This document shows, one piece after another, positions 35,635 through 49,420 of a stretch of 64,000 nt of DNA (position 1 is the stretch's first letter; each line of letters begins with the position of its first letter). Under the pieces are notes generated by a model. The model was given only the letters and a program-made list of their open reading frames with translations, searched no databases and was not told the origin of the DNA. The translations under genes and the position numbers were made by a program. The DNA comes from Trichoplax sp. H2 (lineage: Eukaryota; Placozoa; Uniplacotomia; Trichoplacea), in the NCBI GenBank assembly GCA_003344405.1, contig NOWV01000128.1, positions 153,873 to 217,872 of the forward strand, written 5' to 3'.

Positions 35635-38600
35635 TTAATGTTTAGCATGAGGTGGTAAAGCTATCACTCTTGGTCTATTTGTTAAACTAATTTCACTAAT
35701 ACTAGCTTCGGTTAAGATATTTAAGACTGTGTTTTCCAAGATCGATTCAATTAAATTTGATACTTCTGGTATTCTATAATATAAAATATTTTTGAAATGT
35801 TTCAAATTTAGAATTAATCCTGATAATCATTACGTTGTAAAATCTAGAACTTTGAAAATAGAAGCAAAATAATATATTCTTTAAAGATGATAATCTAAAT
35901 GTACTGATAAACTATGCAGAAAAATACAAACATTTATAATACCATTTACAATTAAATATACTCTTACTGTAGAAGATTATTATTATCTGTTACTGATCAA
36001 TTAGAATAAGCGTAAAGAATAAGCTAGCTGAATTATCGGAAGAATCTATACGCAACAACGTACATATATACTAAATATCAAATTTAATCTATGTTGCTAG
36101 TTAAATTTTTTTAGCCTAATGCAAACATTCATACGTACAGACTTATTTAATTACCTAGCAATACTTTCATCGGTAATGCAGTCTTCGGTCGCAATCTCTA
36201 TTATGGATTTTTTATTATCATCAATTAGATTATTTGCTACTTCTTCATCTCTATTTAAGCTCTGGTACTCTTCCTATAAATTAATCAATAACGTTTTTTC
36301 ATGAAAGAAATTAGCAATATTTCATTATGCAAAACATATCATTACTGTGTGAAAGTAATATAAATCGTAATTTAAGAAATTTAAAACGATAAATACAAAC
36401 CGTTGAGGGAGTTGGAGATTTTTGATCTACCGTTGAGGTAGGATTATTCTCATCGGATTGATTAGTTATTGGATTATCGCCAACGGCATCAATTTGGCCA
36501 TCATCTGTACGGTCATCCATAACGCTACTTGTCTGAATATGGCCCAGTTGTTTAAAGTACGGGACAGGCTCAGTATAGAGATTGGAAATGACATCGATAA
36601 AATCATGATCACGTATAAGATTCCTATATTGCAAGCAAATTGAAAATAAATGAGTACGCAAACCTATTTTTATTTGGCAATAGCAACCAATATCTTGATT
36701 TTTTTATTAGAATAAACTTATATAATATTCTATTTTGCAATCTTTAAGCCATTACTCGACTCTATTACTGCAAGTATTCTACTAATAAATGATTGAACTT
36801 ACTTCACCATATCTGAGATAGCATTAGCTACGATATCTCTTTCCTCTAGTAAGCAAGTAGTCCCAGTGTTTTCTTCATCTACAGCTGATGATCTATCCAA
36901 TAAATATTTCTGATAATTTCCAGCTATACTTCTACAAATATTATAAGGAAAGTTACCATACTGCAATAATAGCTTTATACGTCTTTAAATTCATTTTGTT
37001 GCTTGAATTTATCTTGCTTACCTATCCATATGAAAATTGGTGATTTTGCCGGGAAAATTGGCTTGATAATCCTTTAATGAATGAGTTCGAGCATTTAAGC
37101 CAAGATATAGAATAAATGGTTGAGGAATTTTGGGTGGATCATGACTATCGGTTTTCGTAGTCTAATTTGTACGTAATCGTATCAAAGCAGGTAGAAGATT
37201 AAATAAATGAAATTTTGAATCTTTGAAAAGAATCTATTTGAAATTGGGTTTTAACACATATTCTAGAAAAGATACTTGTTATTATAGATCGAGTACAATA
37301 TTCATGTATACCTTTTGTCTACTGCGGCCTTTCTTCTCCATAATCCTGGTATCTGATTGCAAGAATGGTTTAATAGGGGGTAAAGCCTAGGAATTAAAGC
37401 AGAATCTTTAAATAATGAAATTTACTGGTAGATTTGATCAAGTAATTTGAGTATATGGCATAGAGGGCTATCATACCTGATATTTTTTGGCGATACGTTC
37501 AGCAGCATTACTCGTCTGCATTTTATTCTGTAAAATGTCAAATTTACTTTAGTATCAACAGAGTAAAGATGCTCTTTTACTCAAAATGCTCACTTTTTGA
37601 GGGTAATCAGCGCTATTACGGAATATAAGATCTCACTATTTTATTGTTAAAATGATAACCTGGGATTCAGTGGCATTCATGTGCTCTTCATTTTCTCCAT
37701 TTCCTTCTTCCCGGAGATTGTTTTCTGTAATAGTAAACGTATGCTTTCTTTCTTCTTCCTTGGTTTCCCATAATTTTAATTTTTTCTGATAGATTGCCAT
37801 CTCAGTTTCATCAATGATCTGTAATAGCATAGAATAGGTCATTGAATAAAATTGTACTTTTGAAATCATGAATTACTTATAACTTATTACCTCACAAGGA
37901 ATATCAATTTCGAAAAATGAAGGAACCGTATAGGAAGAGAAATCAACCTGTAATATAACCGCAGGATAGATTGAGTAACTTTGTAATATTTCATTCTAAT
38001 GACTTGAATCATGTTTTGGATATTATTTGAATCTATTAAAAGAAGTCAATGACGAAAGTACTCATTTTACCTTGACTAAAATAGATTCTTCAGCTGCTAG
38101 ACGACCTCGAGGTGGATTAATAGTGATAGTCTGATGGCTGGTTTTAGTTGGAAGTTTCCAATTATAGGATACAACATGCTTTGATTTATTAATTAAAAAT
38201 AGGATCCTTCTTTCATTGGAGTATAGCGGTAAATTGCCGAATGAAATCCTCTCTTGAGATAAATAAGCGAGCTAGATAACACGTTATCAAGATTATAAAT
38301 GAATATTAGAGATTTAGGATCACATTTGTTCAAATGTAACAATTGGATGTAATAGTGGCGGCCAATATCAAGCATTGCTAATGAGTAAAAGAGGTTATCT
38401 AATTGTTAGGCTTAGCTTCATATGATCAGTTATCACAATTTGTCTCATTTATACCTGGTCCGGAATGTCCACTAACTGAATTGGAGGAACACTAGTAAGA
38501 TGGCTTTGATCAGTAAATGGCATAGAATCACCCATAAATCGTTGATCATATCCTACGCCATAAAATGTGACTAAATGGGTTTCCACTCCAAGAATATGAA

Positions 38601-41600
38601 CAGGAACATCGACCTGTAAATGTTCAAGAGGTTTGTGAAACTTGGTACAGTTTAGTATCACAATTAGTATAGCGATGGCAATTATTGAGATCTATTTGCA
38701 ATTCATTAAATAGCTTTGATCTATAACTAGTTAATGAAAGTGTTCTACTAATGAAGATTTAGCGGTTACTATAATTAGTAAGCAAGAGAAACTGGCAGCT
38801 GCGTCGATCTTTTTTTTGCAAATAAATTAAGGGGAAACTAATTTATTACTGCCACAGCTATGAAGATATTCCATTAAACAAGATTAGCTAGCAGGTATAC
38901 TGCTAACAGGCAAAAAAGTGAATATCGTGACTATTAATGTTTTTTATAAGGTTTTTGATAGTAAAGAACTTACACTATATGTCTTGGCCTCAATTGGTGA
39001 AAATACCCATTCTATTTGAGCACGTTGCCCGGGAGCAATTTGACCAGTAGGATTTAGACATTGAAAGATGTTGCAATGATAATTGTCCTAACATAACGAG
39101 ATCATAAGAATTAACATTCAGTATAGTATTTTAGGGGGCTCGATAAGCTAAGGGAGCTTGAATAAACAGAAAGTATAGTTCTAGTTGAACATTTTCAAAA
39201 GACTTTAATTATCTCACTCTATCCTCGCCGAATGCAACCAGAACCAATACACTAGTCTAACACCAAAACTTACCATTTTTAAGTTATCACAGGGAGACAA
39301 ATCTAGCTCGTAATTCACAGTTTGTCCTCCACCATTATATAGCTCGTAAACCTATAATATAGTAATGAATTATGATTTACTTTTACCCAGAACTCTTCTT
39401 TAGATTATTTTGGAGCATAGAATAGCGTCTACTGAAGTTATCTTACCTGCTTTGGATATGTTATACTACCAATTGGCATGGCCATAAACTGATGGCTGTT
39501 GCTTGGAAAATGAACGTATTTTGCTGAAGCTTCCACGGTAACCCCAACAAAATTAATCTAGCAATGAAAATAAAAATCGATTAAAATCTTTGATCAATCT
39601 ACCAACACCAGGATTAGCAGCCAGCAATTCCATATCCCATAATTAATCATTACTTACCAAGACTTCTCTGCCTTTGCTAACTTTGAAAATGACTGGTAAG
39701 CGGTCAGTGTTAGGCATAATATGGCTAAATATCAAAATATAAGATGATTAACTATTTTTGTGGTAGTTAGACATTGTAAATAACAATCTAGGTACCTATG
39801 AATCACGACCTAAGATTGATTAAATCTAGAAATAACCTACCGGTAGGAAAATGTGACCACTTGAGTTTCGTCAGGCTGCAGGTTACCTTTACTTGGTGTT
39901 ATGGTAAATAATTTGTTATCCATCACATGCATCTAGTAAGTAGAGAGAAAGATTAGTATCAAATTGACTTAGAGCACTCTTTGATACTAGATTGAAACGC
40001 AAGAATGGGTATGCTAACATCATATAGTTCATCTCGCGAATAGTCGCCATTTTCTGCCCAAAATTCAAGGTCTAATTGGAAATCGGTTGGAAATAAGAAG
40101 GCCCTAGAATGAAATATAGTAAAATTGATTCAGCTATTGATTCTGAACTAGTTTCTGCTGTCGTTTCGAGGTTTAAATAATTAAAAATCAATGAAATTAA
40201 AATTGAATTTTAAAATTGAAGTAGATATGGTATTCGATATGAAAGTAAAGTGATAGTACAGATTATCTCAGCCTATTTCAATATAAAAAAGCTTGATATA
40301 GATTGTAAAATTATCTTGTTAAAATCCTTACCAATCTGTAGGAACTGGTCCTGTATTCTTAAGCATAAGATAGGCCGTACCCGGTGGACCATCGACTGGA
40401 GCTGAACCAAAATTAAAATCTAATACCGCTTTAGTATTAATGGGTGGTCGTCGTCTAGTGCTAGAAAATAGTTGAAATTAATCGTGTTAGCCAAATAATT
40501 AACCATGAATCCAGCATTACATTGACGGAGTAGAAACTGTTTTTACCTGTGCCTGGTGACTACTGAATACATTGTTTCTGCTGGAGAAGGATCGGAAGAC
40601 ATTGTCATGTTGAAGCTGATAGTTAAATGATAAAATAGATCGTGAATTTATAGGGCAGCTATGGTCTCAGAGCTTGTTGCTGCCCAATATCATGTTTAAA
40701 TAGGAACCTTAAATATGAAAAGCGGTTAAAAATCAAATGATTCTTACCTGTCCAAGTTGAATAATTTCCAGAGCCCAACTTTACTTATATTCGATGTGCT
40801 ACTGCAACGAGCATCGACAATTTTGACCGTAGGATAAATTCCTATCACCTTCAATTGGCATAATATTGGATTTGAACATTCAATAGTTTGATTCATGCCA
40901 TCCGCTAGTCAGAAAATAAAATAAGTAAAATCAGAGATGTTATTTATCACGATTTTTAAAGGATTTCAGTTTAGTGAAGAAAAGTCTGAATTGAATACAA
41001 AGGTAGCTTACAAGTTGGAGTTAATAGCTTATAACGGATGATTAATTGATACTGAAATCTCTGCTTTGGCCTAACTGTGGCAGTAATGTTCAGCATAGAA
41101 CGGGCAGGGATGACACCTTCCATCTTGTCTACATCCAAGACTAATCAGAATAATAGAGGTAATAAAATGAATAAATAAAACAAGTTTATAGCAGGTAGAG
41201 AACAATTTAGTAGGCAAAGGCCATACTTATATCATCATTAGAAGGATAATTTTGATCATAAGGTCCAGATATCGATTGTTCTAAGCTCAATTGATAGAGT
41301 AAGTTGCATTTACTGCTATTACTAATAGTAATATTTTGACTAGCTGCAGAGCCAACGACAACATTGCCGAAATCAAATTCAGTTGGATCAGCCTGAATTG
41401 TAATAAAACCGTCTTTCATTAATATTTTACATTGATCATCATCGGTAGAGGCGTTTTTACTAAAATGAGAAACAATTTGGCAATAGTAACTTACTTCTAT
41501 ATCTCCAACAGAACCTTCGCCAATGATACGAACGAAAAATGATGATTTTTGAATTTGGGAGCTATGAAAATGAATTAGCCACGCATTGAGATACCAAAAT

Positions 41601-44600
41601 TACATTTATTATTCAATTCACGAAAATAAAATTTAATTTATATATAAGTTTCCTACCTTTCCAGATGAGAATCTTTTTCAAAATGCGCTTTTAAATATGC
41701 TTTTATCATGTATTTGACTTCCGATTTCGGAACAAACGTCCACTTGTGATTCTATTCCATGCAATTAGATAAGATTGTTAGCTATGTATGAAACTAGATA
41801 GAATAATTGGTTGATACGGCAAGCATTGTAAGGGAATAGACATAAGATAATTAGATAATAATATATGAAACTAGATAAGATTACTACTTCCTATTTTTCC
41901 CGTTGAAAGAGACTAGATTAGGTATTAGCTTAATTAAAGTAAACCCAAGAAGCAGTAGCGTTGATGATACCAGCATAGAAACTTTTCTTAAGAATTGAAT
42001 TTAAAAATTTTTTTAAATCATACCTGGACTTCATTAGGATATATAATGCCTGTTGAAGGTTGAACTTGAACTATTTCTTGATCGGATATATGAATACGCC
42101 ATTGATATCTAGAAAGAATCAAGGTTTTACGTTACTCTGATATTATATTGCTCATATCTGTAGATATTGACAACGGTAAATTAATGGGTTAGCATACCTG
42201 ATTGGTAATTTGGTTACATTTTTAATAGCATAATTTCGAGTTGATGCCGTTCCTAATCCGGTTGGCTTAAAGTATAGCGCACCCTAAATAGTATGAATGT
42301 GATAATAATGACTAAATCACTCTACGTGAGAATTTTTGAGCACAATCAATTGTTATTTTGCCGTACATCATTATCCAAATAGATTCTTGGTACTTCAGCA
42401 GCGCAAATCACTTTCAAATTCTAGAAGATTTGAAAAATTTTGCATTTAGAATCTTACATTTTTTAAATCACTATGAAATGCGGTAATTCGAGTTTACTTG
42501 AATATGCTTCTCTGATTCATTAAATTTACACTTGATTGTCGACTTATAAATCTTATTTTCTTCAGGTCTTAATTTTAGAGATAAAATCTAAACAGAATCA
42601 TGTATAATCGTTAATATCTGGACGTAATATAAACGAGTGTATCATGATTAAAATTTCTAAGTAAGCGTGACTCATTGAACTACCTGATATTCTTTCTGCA
42701 ATAGTCCTTTCCTTGGGATAATGGTAGTTAATCTAGATCATAGTACATATAAAATATTTTATTTAATGTTACAATAAAGATAAAATGTCTAGTATTTAAA
42801 ATGATAATAAAATAAATTAAGAACTTGCAATACCCTAATTGCTCTTCAAGAAATTCATAATCGATTGGATTAGAACCAGCATTACTTAATAGTAAAGTTC
42901 GATAAGATTCTTCATTCGCACTGACGGTCGGAAAAATCTACATTGCGAAATAATCATGAGAAGTGAATTTATTATTTATCTTGATATCCTGACTTGCAGT
43001 TTTTGTTATTTAGAAATCAAAATAATATTCCACTATTTAATTCTTGTTACCAATTCATGATTTTCAAATTTGTATCTTGGTAAATAGGTATCGACTGTAG
43101 ATCTGAATGTATGACCTAATTCGATAATCGATATTTAAAGTAAGTCAAAGATATTTAAGGCTGATATTAATTTACGTCTATAATATTCATTACCTGAAAG
43201 TGTTACTGTCAAACACCAAGGTGGCATGATAGTATGATCGGTGACTAATCGATATTCTCTCATACTCTGCAAGAAATGTATTTCGATAATTGCGATTATT
43301 TATTCAACTAGTTTTGCAGATACTGCTTTGCCATCATTCTAGTAAACATTTTCTTACCTTGTAGCCTGCATAGCATTCTAATTCAGCTTCATAAAACTGA
43401 TTAGGGGAGTTCTAAATTATCCAAATGGATACAGAAAGCAGAAATAATTTTGTTACTGCTTTCTTATATCATAGCATTTACCTTTAGCGATCTTATTAAA
43501 AGTTGATTGATATACAATAGTTACTAAAGATTATTTATTTTACCGGTTTAAAAGTGACAACGAAAGAAGCAGATTTTAATGGTTGGATGGTGGTTACATC
43601 AGGAGTGATCGAAAAGACATTCTGAATATCTATCAAAGAGATTGGACAAATTATGGCCGATTTATTATTTAGAACTAGATTTAGGTTTTATAAACCAGGT
43701 TAGAACAGACAAATAATGCATGCATAATATCTTACTAGTGATCCAGCAGCAACAAATTTTCCCTCTTGTATGATTTGCAATCGTAATATTCTGTCATAAT
43801 GTAAATAAACAATCGATTTAGATCTTTATTAATTTGTACTATAATATTTGTGAAGGGTATAGATGCAAGATTAAATCAAAGGATAACTGACCCTTTGCTC
43901 GAATGATTTTATATTTGGACATGATCCAAAATTGACTTGTTGCTGATCGAGACTTACATGTGGAGATACAATCTGAAAGTTTTTGGTATAAATAAAAATA
44001 TAAAACTAGGCCATCTATCATAGGAGACTGATCTATCCTAATAAAGTTTGAAATACCTTTTCAACATTATCCGCTAGATCAAAATATTCTTCTTGCGTTG
44101 TCAATGGAATATAGGGTCGTAAATAAGGCTCAAATGCTTCGGCTTCCTTTACCATAATAGCACCTTCACTATCCAAGCTTACTTTGCCTTCTTTTAGCAT
44201 TTCGCTTAAAAACTAATTGATAAAGTAGCAAGACATTGGAAAATCTTGTTGTTATCCTATTAAAATCAAAATGCTTTGGCCTTGATACAATTAAAAAAAT
44301 TGAGGGTTTATGTTACCTCTGGCGGGAAGATAGTAAGGCCTCTCTCTTCAAGCTTTCTGAATCTGTGTACATGTTTTGCATGTATCACGGCTAACGTATA
44401 ATGAAGGAATTTTTAAGTAATTAAATACTCTAATATTATAACGAAAGGATGAAAAGATGACATAAAATTTCAGATATGAAACTGACCTGGTCTTTCCTGC
44501 TCCGTAAAGCTACTACCAAATAGCTCGATTGCTCTCGTTTCCTAAATTTGATAAATTTAATAATAAGCGTAATCAAATATTGTATAATTCTTGGCAAATA

Positions 44601-46957
44601 AAGTTATAGTGAAAAAAAATAGTAAAATTCTATCTTTCTATCATTCATTACTTGGTTATGGATCACTAGAAAGACTTTCCTATAGTAGCTGATTGTCAGC
44701 GCCGGCTTAAAGACAATTTTGATAGCTTCGGAATGATTAGGTGGTAGCTGGCCACAAGTCTTGCTAAATTTAAATACGCTATTGCTATCATCGATGCGAA
44801 ACTGTAGCAAAATCATATATACCAATTCACTTATACTTAGTTATGCATGAATTAAATTAAAAAGAATCACATCTAAGATCTGTATTATTAAAGTAATGCT
44901 ATGCTATTTTTATAAGATTTACCTGATAATATCCATGCACATTGGAATGATTGATTAAAGTTATAACGCGTGTTACTTCTTGATCAACGCAGGTACTACC
45001 AAAGCTTACTAACGTATTATCAATTTCAATTTTTGATCCTAGAAGATTCAATTTTGGTTAATTATCATAATGAAAACACTCAATAGAGTCAAGATAACTG
45101 GAGACTAAAGATTATGCATAGAAATAATCACCAACCGATTGCATTGCCTTCACATTTAACCACATTTGCCGTAGCCCTGCTGCTTATAACTGAGATGCTA
45201 AAATAATCGATGTTTCTTTCCTTAACGGTTTTAGGATAGTAGACAAGCTAAATTTAAACCAAGTTCTAGTTAGTATGCTCATATAGGCAACAAATAAAAA
45301 TGTAGCTTAAACTGATTACTAAAGCAAAGAAACTGATAATTTACCTGAATCTTCTCAACACCATCAGGTGGAATAACGCCTCCAACCTTTTCGCAAGTGT
45401 AATAAATCTCAATTTCGTCACCTTTTGACGGTTGCATAATATGGTATGGGGCTGGAACCTGTAAGTTTAATGTATATAAATGTTCATTATAAACCTGTAG
45501 TGAAGGCCGATACTGTGTATAGTAGTTACTTAGTAAATTACTTACGGATGATAAGTTTCGTAATTCGATCCATTTTTCCTGCTTTGTACCAACAGGGACA
45601 TCACCAAAATTGACAATAATTTCATTCTCATTATCAGAACGCAAAGAGCCAGGTGGGCCATTTACGACAATATGTGGGTATTTTCCTATTAAAGCAGATA
45701 TCATTAGCCTGAAATATCTAAAACTAATAGAGTAGCACACCTAAAAATTTCTGATTTGTATGTCGGTTTATTTTAGAACTCACCAATTCCTTCAAATTCC
45801 ACCAGACGTGACTTTACAAAATCAGGACCATATTTGCAAACTGCAGTTGCATTGTAGCAATGAGCACTCTAATCGAATGGAATGATATCATCCGTATTAA
45901 TGATAATTCAATTTTTAACCGGTCTGAGATAACTACAAAAATAGAAGTATTTTAACTAACCTTTGGATGAAATGCAGCATGCATAGTACATGACGTTTTC
46001 GGCTCTAAAATACCTTGGGCTGGCTCAAGAGTAAATGGTCCACTAATATCCCAATGAAATGTTGTCTTGAGATCGCTATGGTAGGGAGGATTACAATACT
46101 GCAAGCTTAATCATCTTTAAATTAGAGTAAATGTTTTTTCTATCACATTTTACCTTGTATTCTTTAATTCAAATGTTGTTTCTCGGGCGTCATTAACAGC
46201 ACACATGCTAAAATTTTGCGATTTAGGAGCGACTAAGACGGGCTCAATCACGATTGCTTTCACAGCAATCTTGAAACGATACTCCTAATTATTGTAACAA
46301 ATTAAATGATGTCAGTTGAAGATTTATAAGCTTTCCATAACTACTGTTATTATAATTTTGTTAACCTTGGATTGAAATTCGATCTGATCTTCATAGGTAT
46401 TCTATGATTTTAATATCGTCGTAAGAAATATAAATTAGTAACTTGGCGATTGTTGATGACTGTTAATCAATAGTACTTAGAGTTATTTACCTTTTCTAAC
46501 GGACGAAACGTAATAGGTAAGGTAAAGCTTGTTCCTGCGCTTAGTGTTATGACTTTAGGATATAAAGTTGTGAAATATCGAGTCGTTGGTACTCTATGAT
46601 AAGTAAGAATAAATTTCTTGTTGCTGTTATACCGTACATGGACAATTTTTAATCATATTTCATCTTGCTGCAAACAACATGTAGTACTGTACTTATAAAT
46701 TGTCGACACTAATTTAATTGGTAAGAAATTCATCATATCAATTTCTACATTCTTATCGATATCATTTTATGGACGCTCTTTATGCAAATTACAACTTACA
46801 GAAATTGCAATTTCTGGGTTTTCACGTTGCTGTTCTTAATCACTAACTGTTTAGTATATTCGCCACCAGGTTCCCATCCTTTCCACAGAATTTGCTTTGG
46901 AGCTTCGATGCCAAAAAAGCTGGCAATATGTCCTGACTCCGTAGCCACTGCCATCAT
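35635..46957 (-). CDS. CFAP65: Cilia- and flagella-associated protein 65 (CCDC108)
   Basis: CFAP65 is a large central-apparatus protein needed for motile cilia and sperm tails. I place the start at ATG 46957 (MMAVATESGHIASFFGIEAP) because an in-frame TGA lies just upstream. Exon 1 is 46800-46957 and ends at GTAAGT. It reads LWKGWEPGGEYTKQLVIKN, and the next exon RYFTTLYPKVITLSAGTSF; both are hallmark CFAP65 N-terminal segments. Many short exons follow with ASH/MSP-like beta domains, such as NEIIVNFGDVPVGTKQEKW (about 45600), FKFSKTCGQLPPNHSEAIK (about 44750) and PTEFDFGNVVVGSAASQNI (about 41370). Later come NPTGQIAPGQRAQIEWVF (about 39030) and LGLNARTHSLKDYQANFPGK (about 37080). Near the C-terminus a charged helical segment (DETEMAIYQKKLKLWETKEE, about 37780) fits the family's coiled coil. 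The last exon ends IALPPHAKH with a TAA at 35635-35637. I count roughly 30 exons. The gene looks intact; not every junction was checked. Confidence 0.9.
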
Positions 46958-46959
46958 TA

Positions 46960-49420
46960 ATCAAATGGAAGTTGACAACACTAATAGGAATAGTACAGTT
47001 TCATTTTTAGCTCTTTAGCTAGATATTTCAAGATATCTCTATCTTGTTATAACCGATCTCTGCACTTCTATGTTACTATTTCACTAGACGATGGAAAAGC
47101 TATACGGAAATCCTCAATGGTAAAACTGATTGCAAGCTAGTTACTTTACAAGAGAATCAATTAAAGAAACGATAAGTTAGCTCTTATAAAATGCTTTGAC
47201 TGATGATTGCCCATGGGTACGATTGCTATAACATCAAATAAAATTGTAGCCTTATAAACATCTTAAAATGGCGAGAATAAGATAGTTGTTGTTATAAGCA
47301 AAGATATTACTATCCTTCATCAAATGCGGCGCCACGACTCTCATGAGCGTTGTGTATATTATATCAAATTATAAATCTAATTTTACATTATATTATTAGC
47401 TATATTTGATTATTATATTGTAAATTATGGTAGAATGTTTTGCCATCTTACCTAATTGATTGAATTCAGTAGAGAAGTATCAGCAGAGTCTTATCCTGTA
47501 ACTGAAGCGATCACGACTTCTATTATTAATTTACCTTCACTTCTTGAAGATGGAATGGTTGGAGTTTAAATTAAATTCAAATCTATAAGATAACTCAATA
47601 GAAATTAGGCCAAAGTTAACTTAAGCCCATCTATGCCACAGTATATGGTGTTCAAGTGTTAAACTTAAGCTAGCATCCTTGCCTGTTGCTATGGAAACTT
47701 GAACAATACATACAAGTTCATCATGTACAGTTGTTAGATGTTATTGTTTTATATACATTCATTCACTATATAAGCGCATTCGTTCTTTACTGATTTGTAT
47801 TTTAAAGTCTGCTTATATTAAAATTCTAACTGAATCGATAAGAATTACATATAATTATGTATAATCTTCACGCTACATTAAAGATATGCTTATATGGCAT
47901 ACTATAAATCTAGTGATGGCTATATAAAATGTCATTTTAAAGATATCTCTTGTTCTCTTCTAGCTTCTACTTCAAATAGTAGATGATGTTATAACTCCAA
48001 TTTGAATAGCTTTGAATAGTGAATTATATAAATGGAACATATCATATAGATTCTCTAATCATTGCTCACGTAATAGAGCAAATTTTTAATAAAAAAATGT
48101 TACGGCGAATTAGGAGAATAAAATTTTCTTCGGTAGTAGCATTTTTCGATACTAAATTACTGTAATATACTGTTTAAATTAGGACTCTATACTCGTAAAG
48201 AACCATGTACCGAGTACTTTCTTCTGTAATACTTAAAGTTATAATTTAGCTATTGCTGATAAGGTGGTTCTATATTTATTAGTTTGACAGTTTTCTTATT
48301 GGCTACTCTCATCATAAAACTACTCAATGATATCATTTTGATACCGGTTTAATTGACATGCTGCATAAAATATCATGATATAATCTGTCTTCTAATCCAT
48401 TTATGATACATCTCAGCGAACGAAGAAGTCGTTTTCATAAGCATGCAAATGTAAGGGTCAACCAATCCTATAAATGCTTCTTCATGGGTATGCAATACTT
48501 TGCTTCCTAGCTGCATTTCAGTGCTGATTCATATTCAAGTCATGCTTTAAATGATACTCTTGATAAAGGAATATACGTGACAAGTAGTAGTTATTATTAA
48601 TCTGCAATGGGATTCCACAACTTATAAAAGCAATACGGCATATCATTACAAACTTTTAGCAGTTATTAACGCCATTTAGTGTTGGCTGCCTCTATATCAA
48701 CTAATGATTCATATTATAGTTCTCCATGATCGATGTACCTACTCAAACATATGATACAAAGAGTTATCTTGTTACCTATGCAAGATTAAAGTATTAGGCC
48801 TGTTTTAGTAACGATTCGATTGCATCCTGTTGCAATCTCTGATAATTAATAGAATAGAATGAACTAGATAGAAAGCATCATTAGATGCTATCGAAAACTT
48901 CTGAGTAATGCTTATTATCGACGGAATCGTGATAGTGAGAGTGCAAATACTACCATGGCTCTTAAAATTACTAGTTGCTATTGAAAGAGGTAATCATAAC
49001 ACTCCTAACCAATCTGGCTATAATTCTTCCTGGTTAAACCCATGTGTACCATAATTTAGGTTATGTGCATTGGATTTTTGATTATTATATGCATGCTACA
49101 GCATTCTAGGCCCTATACATTACTATTATGTTAGTAGTGGCCAGTACAGCAGTATTAATCAATGAAATGTTCTATAAATGATCGCATAGATCTATATAAG
49201 CACAGGGTTACGTTACTATGGTATCCATGTCTAGACTGCCCATACGTCAAAGCACTTGTTGCTAAGTAGATTATGAATAAGCTTATTCACGTTATTGCCT
49301 ACGCCAATTATTAATATATAATTACATCGTTGGAGCAAATTAAAATCACCAACTTATAAACCGGTGTTTGACGTGATTCTTTCCTAATCTTAGCAATAAG
49401 TTAAGATTATATAATTAATA
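46960..49420. other. Intergenic DNA between divergent genes
   Basis: No exon or repeat was recognised. It separates the divergent starts of CFAP65 (-) and the putative microprotein gene (+), so CFAP65 promoter elements are expected at its left end, but none can be named by eye. Confidence 0.45.

Noticed and set aside
46782-47018. Plus-strand 78-codon frame with a hydrophobic start, looking like a signal peptide protein
   Set aside because: It overlaps CFAP65 exon 1 on the minus strand, which matches the family and ends at a good donor; the plus frame is its shadow.
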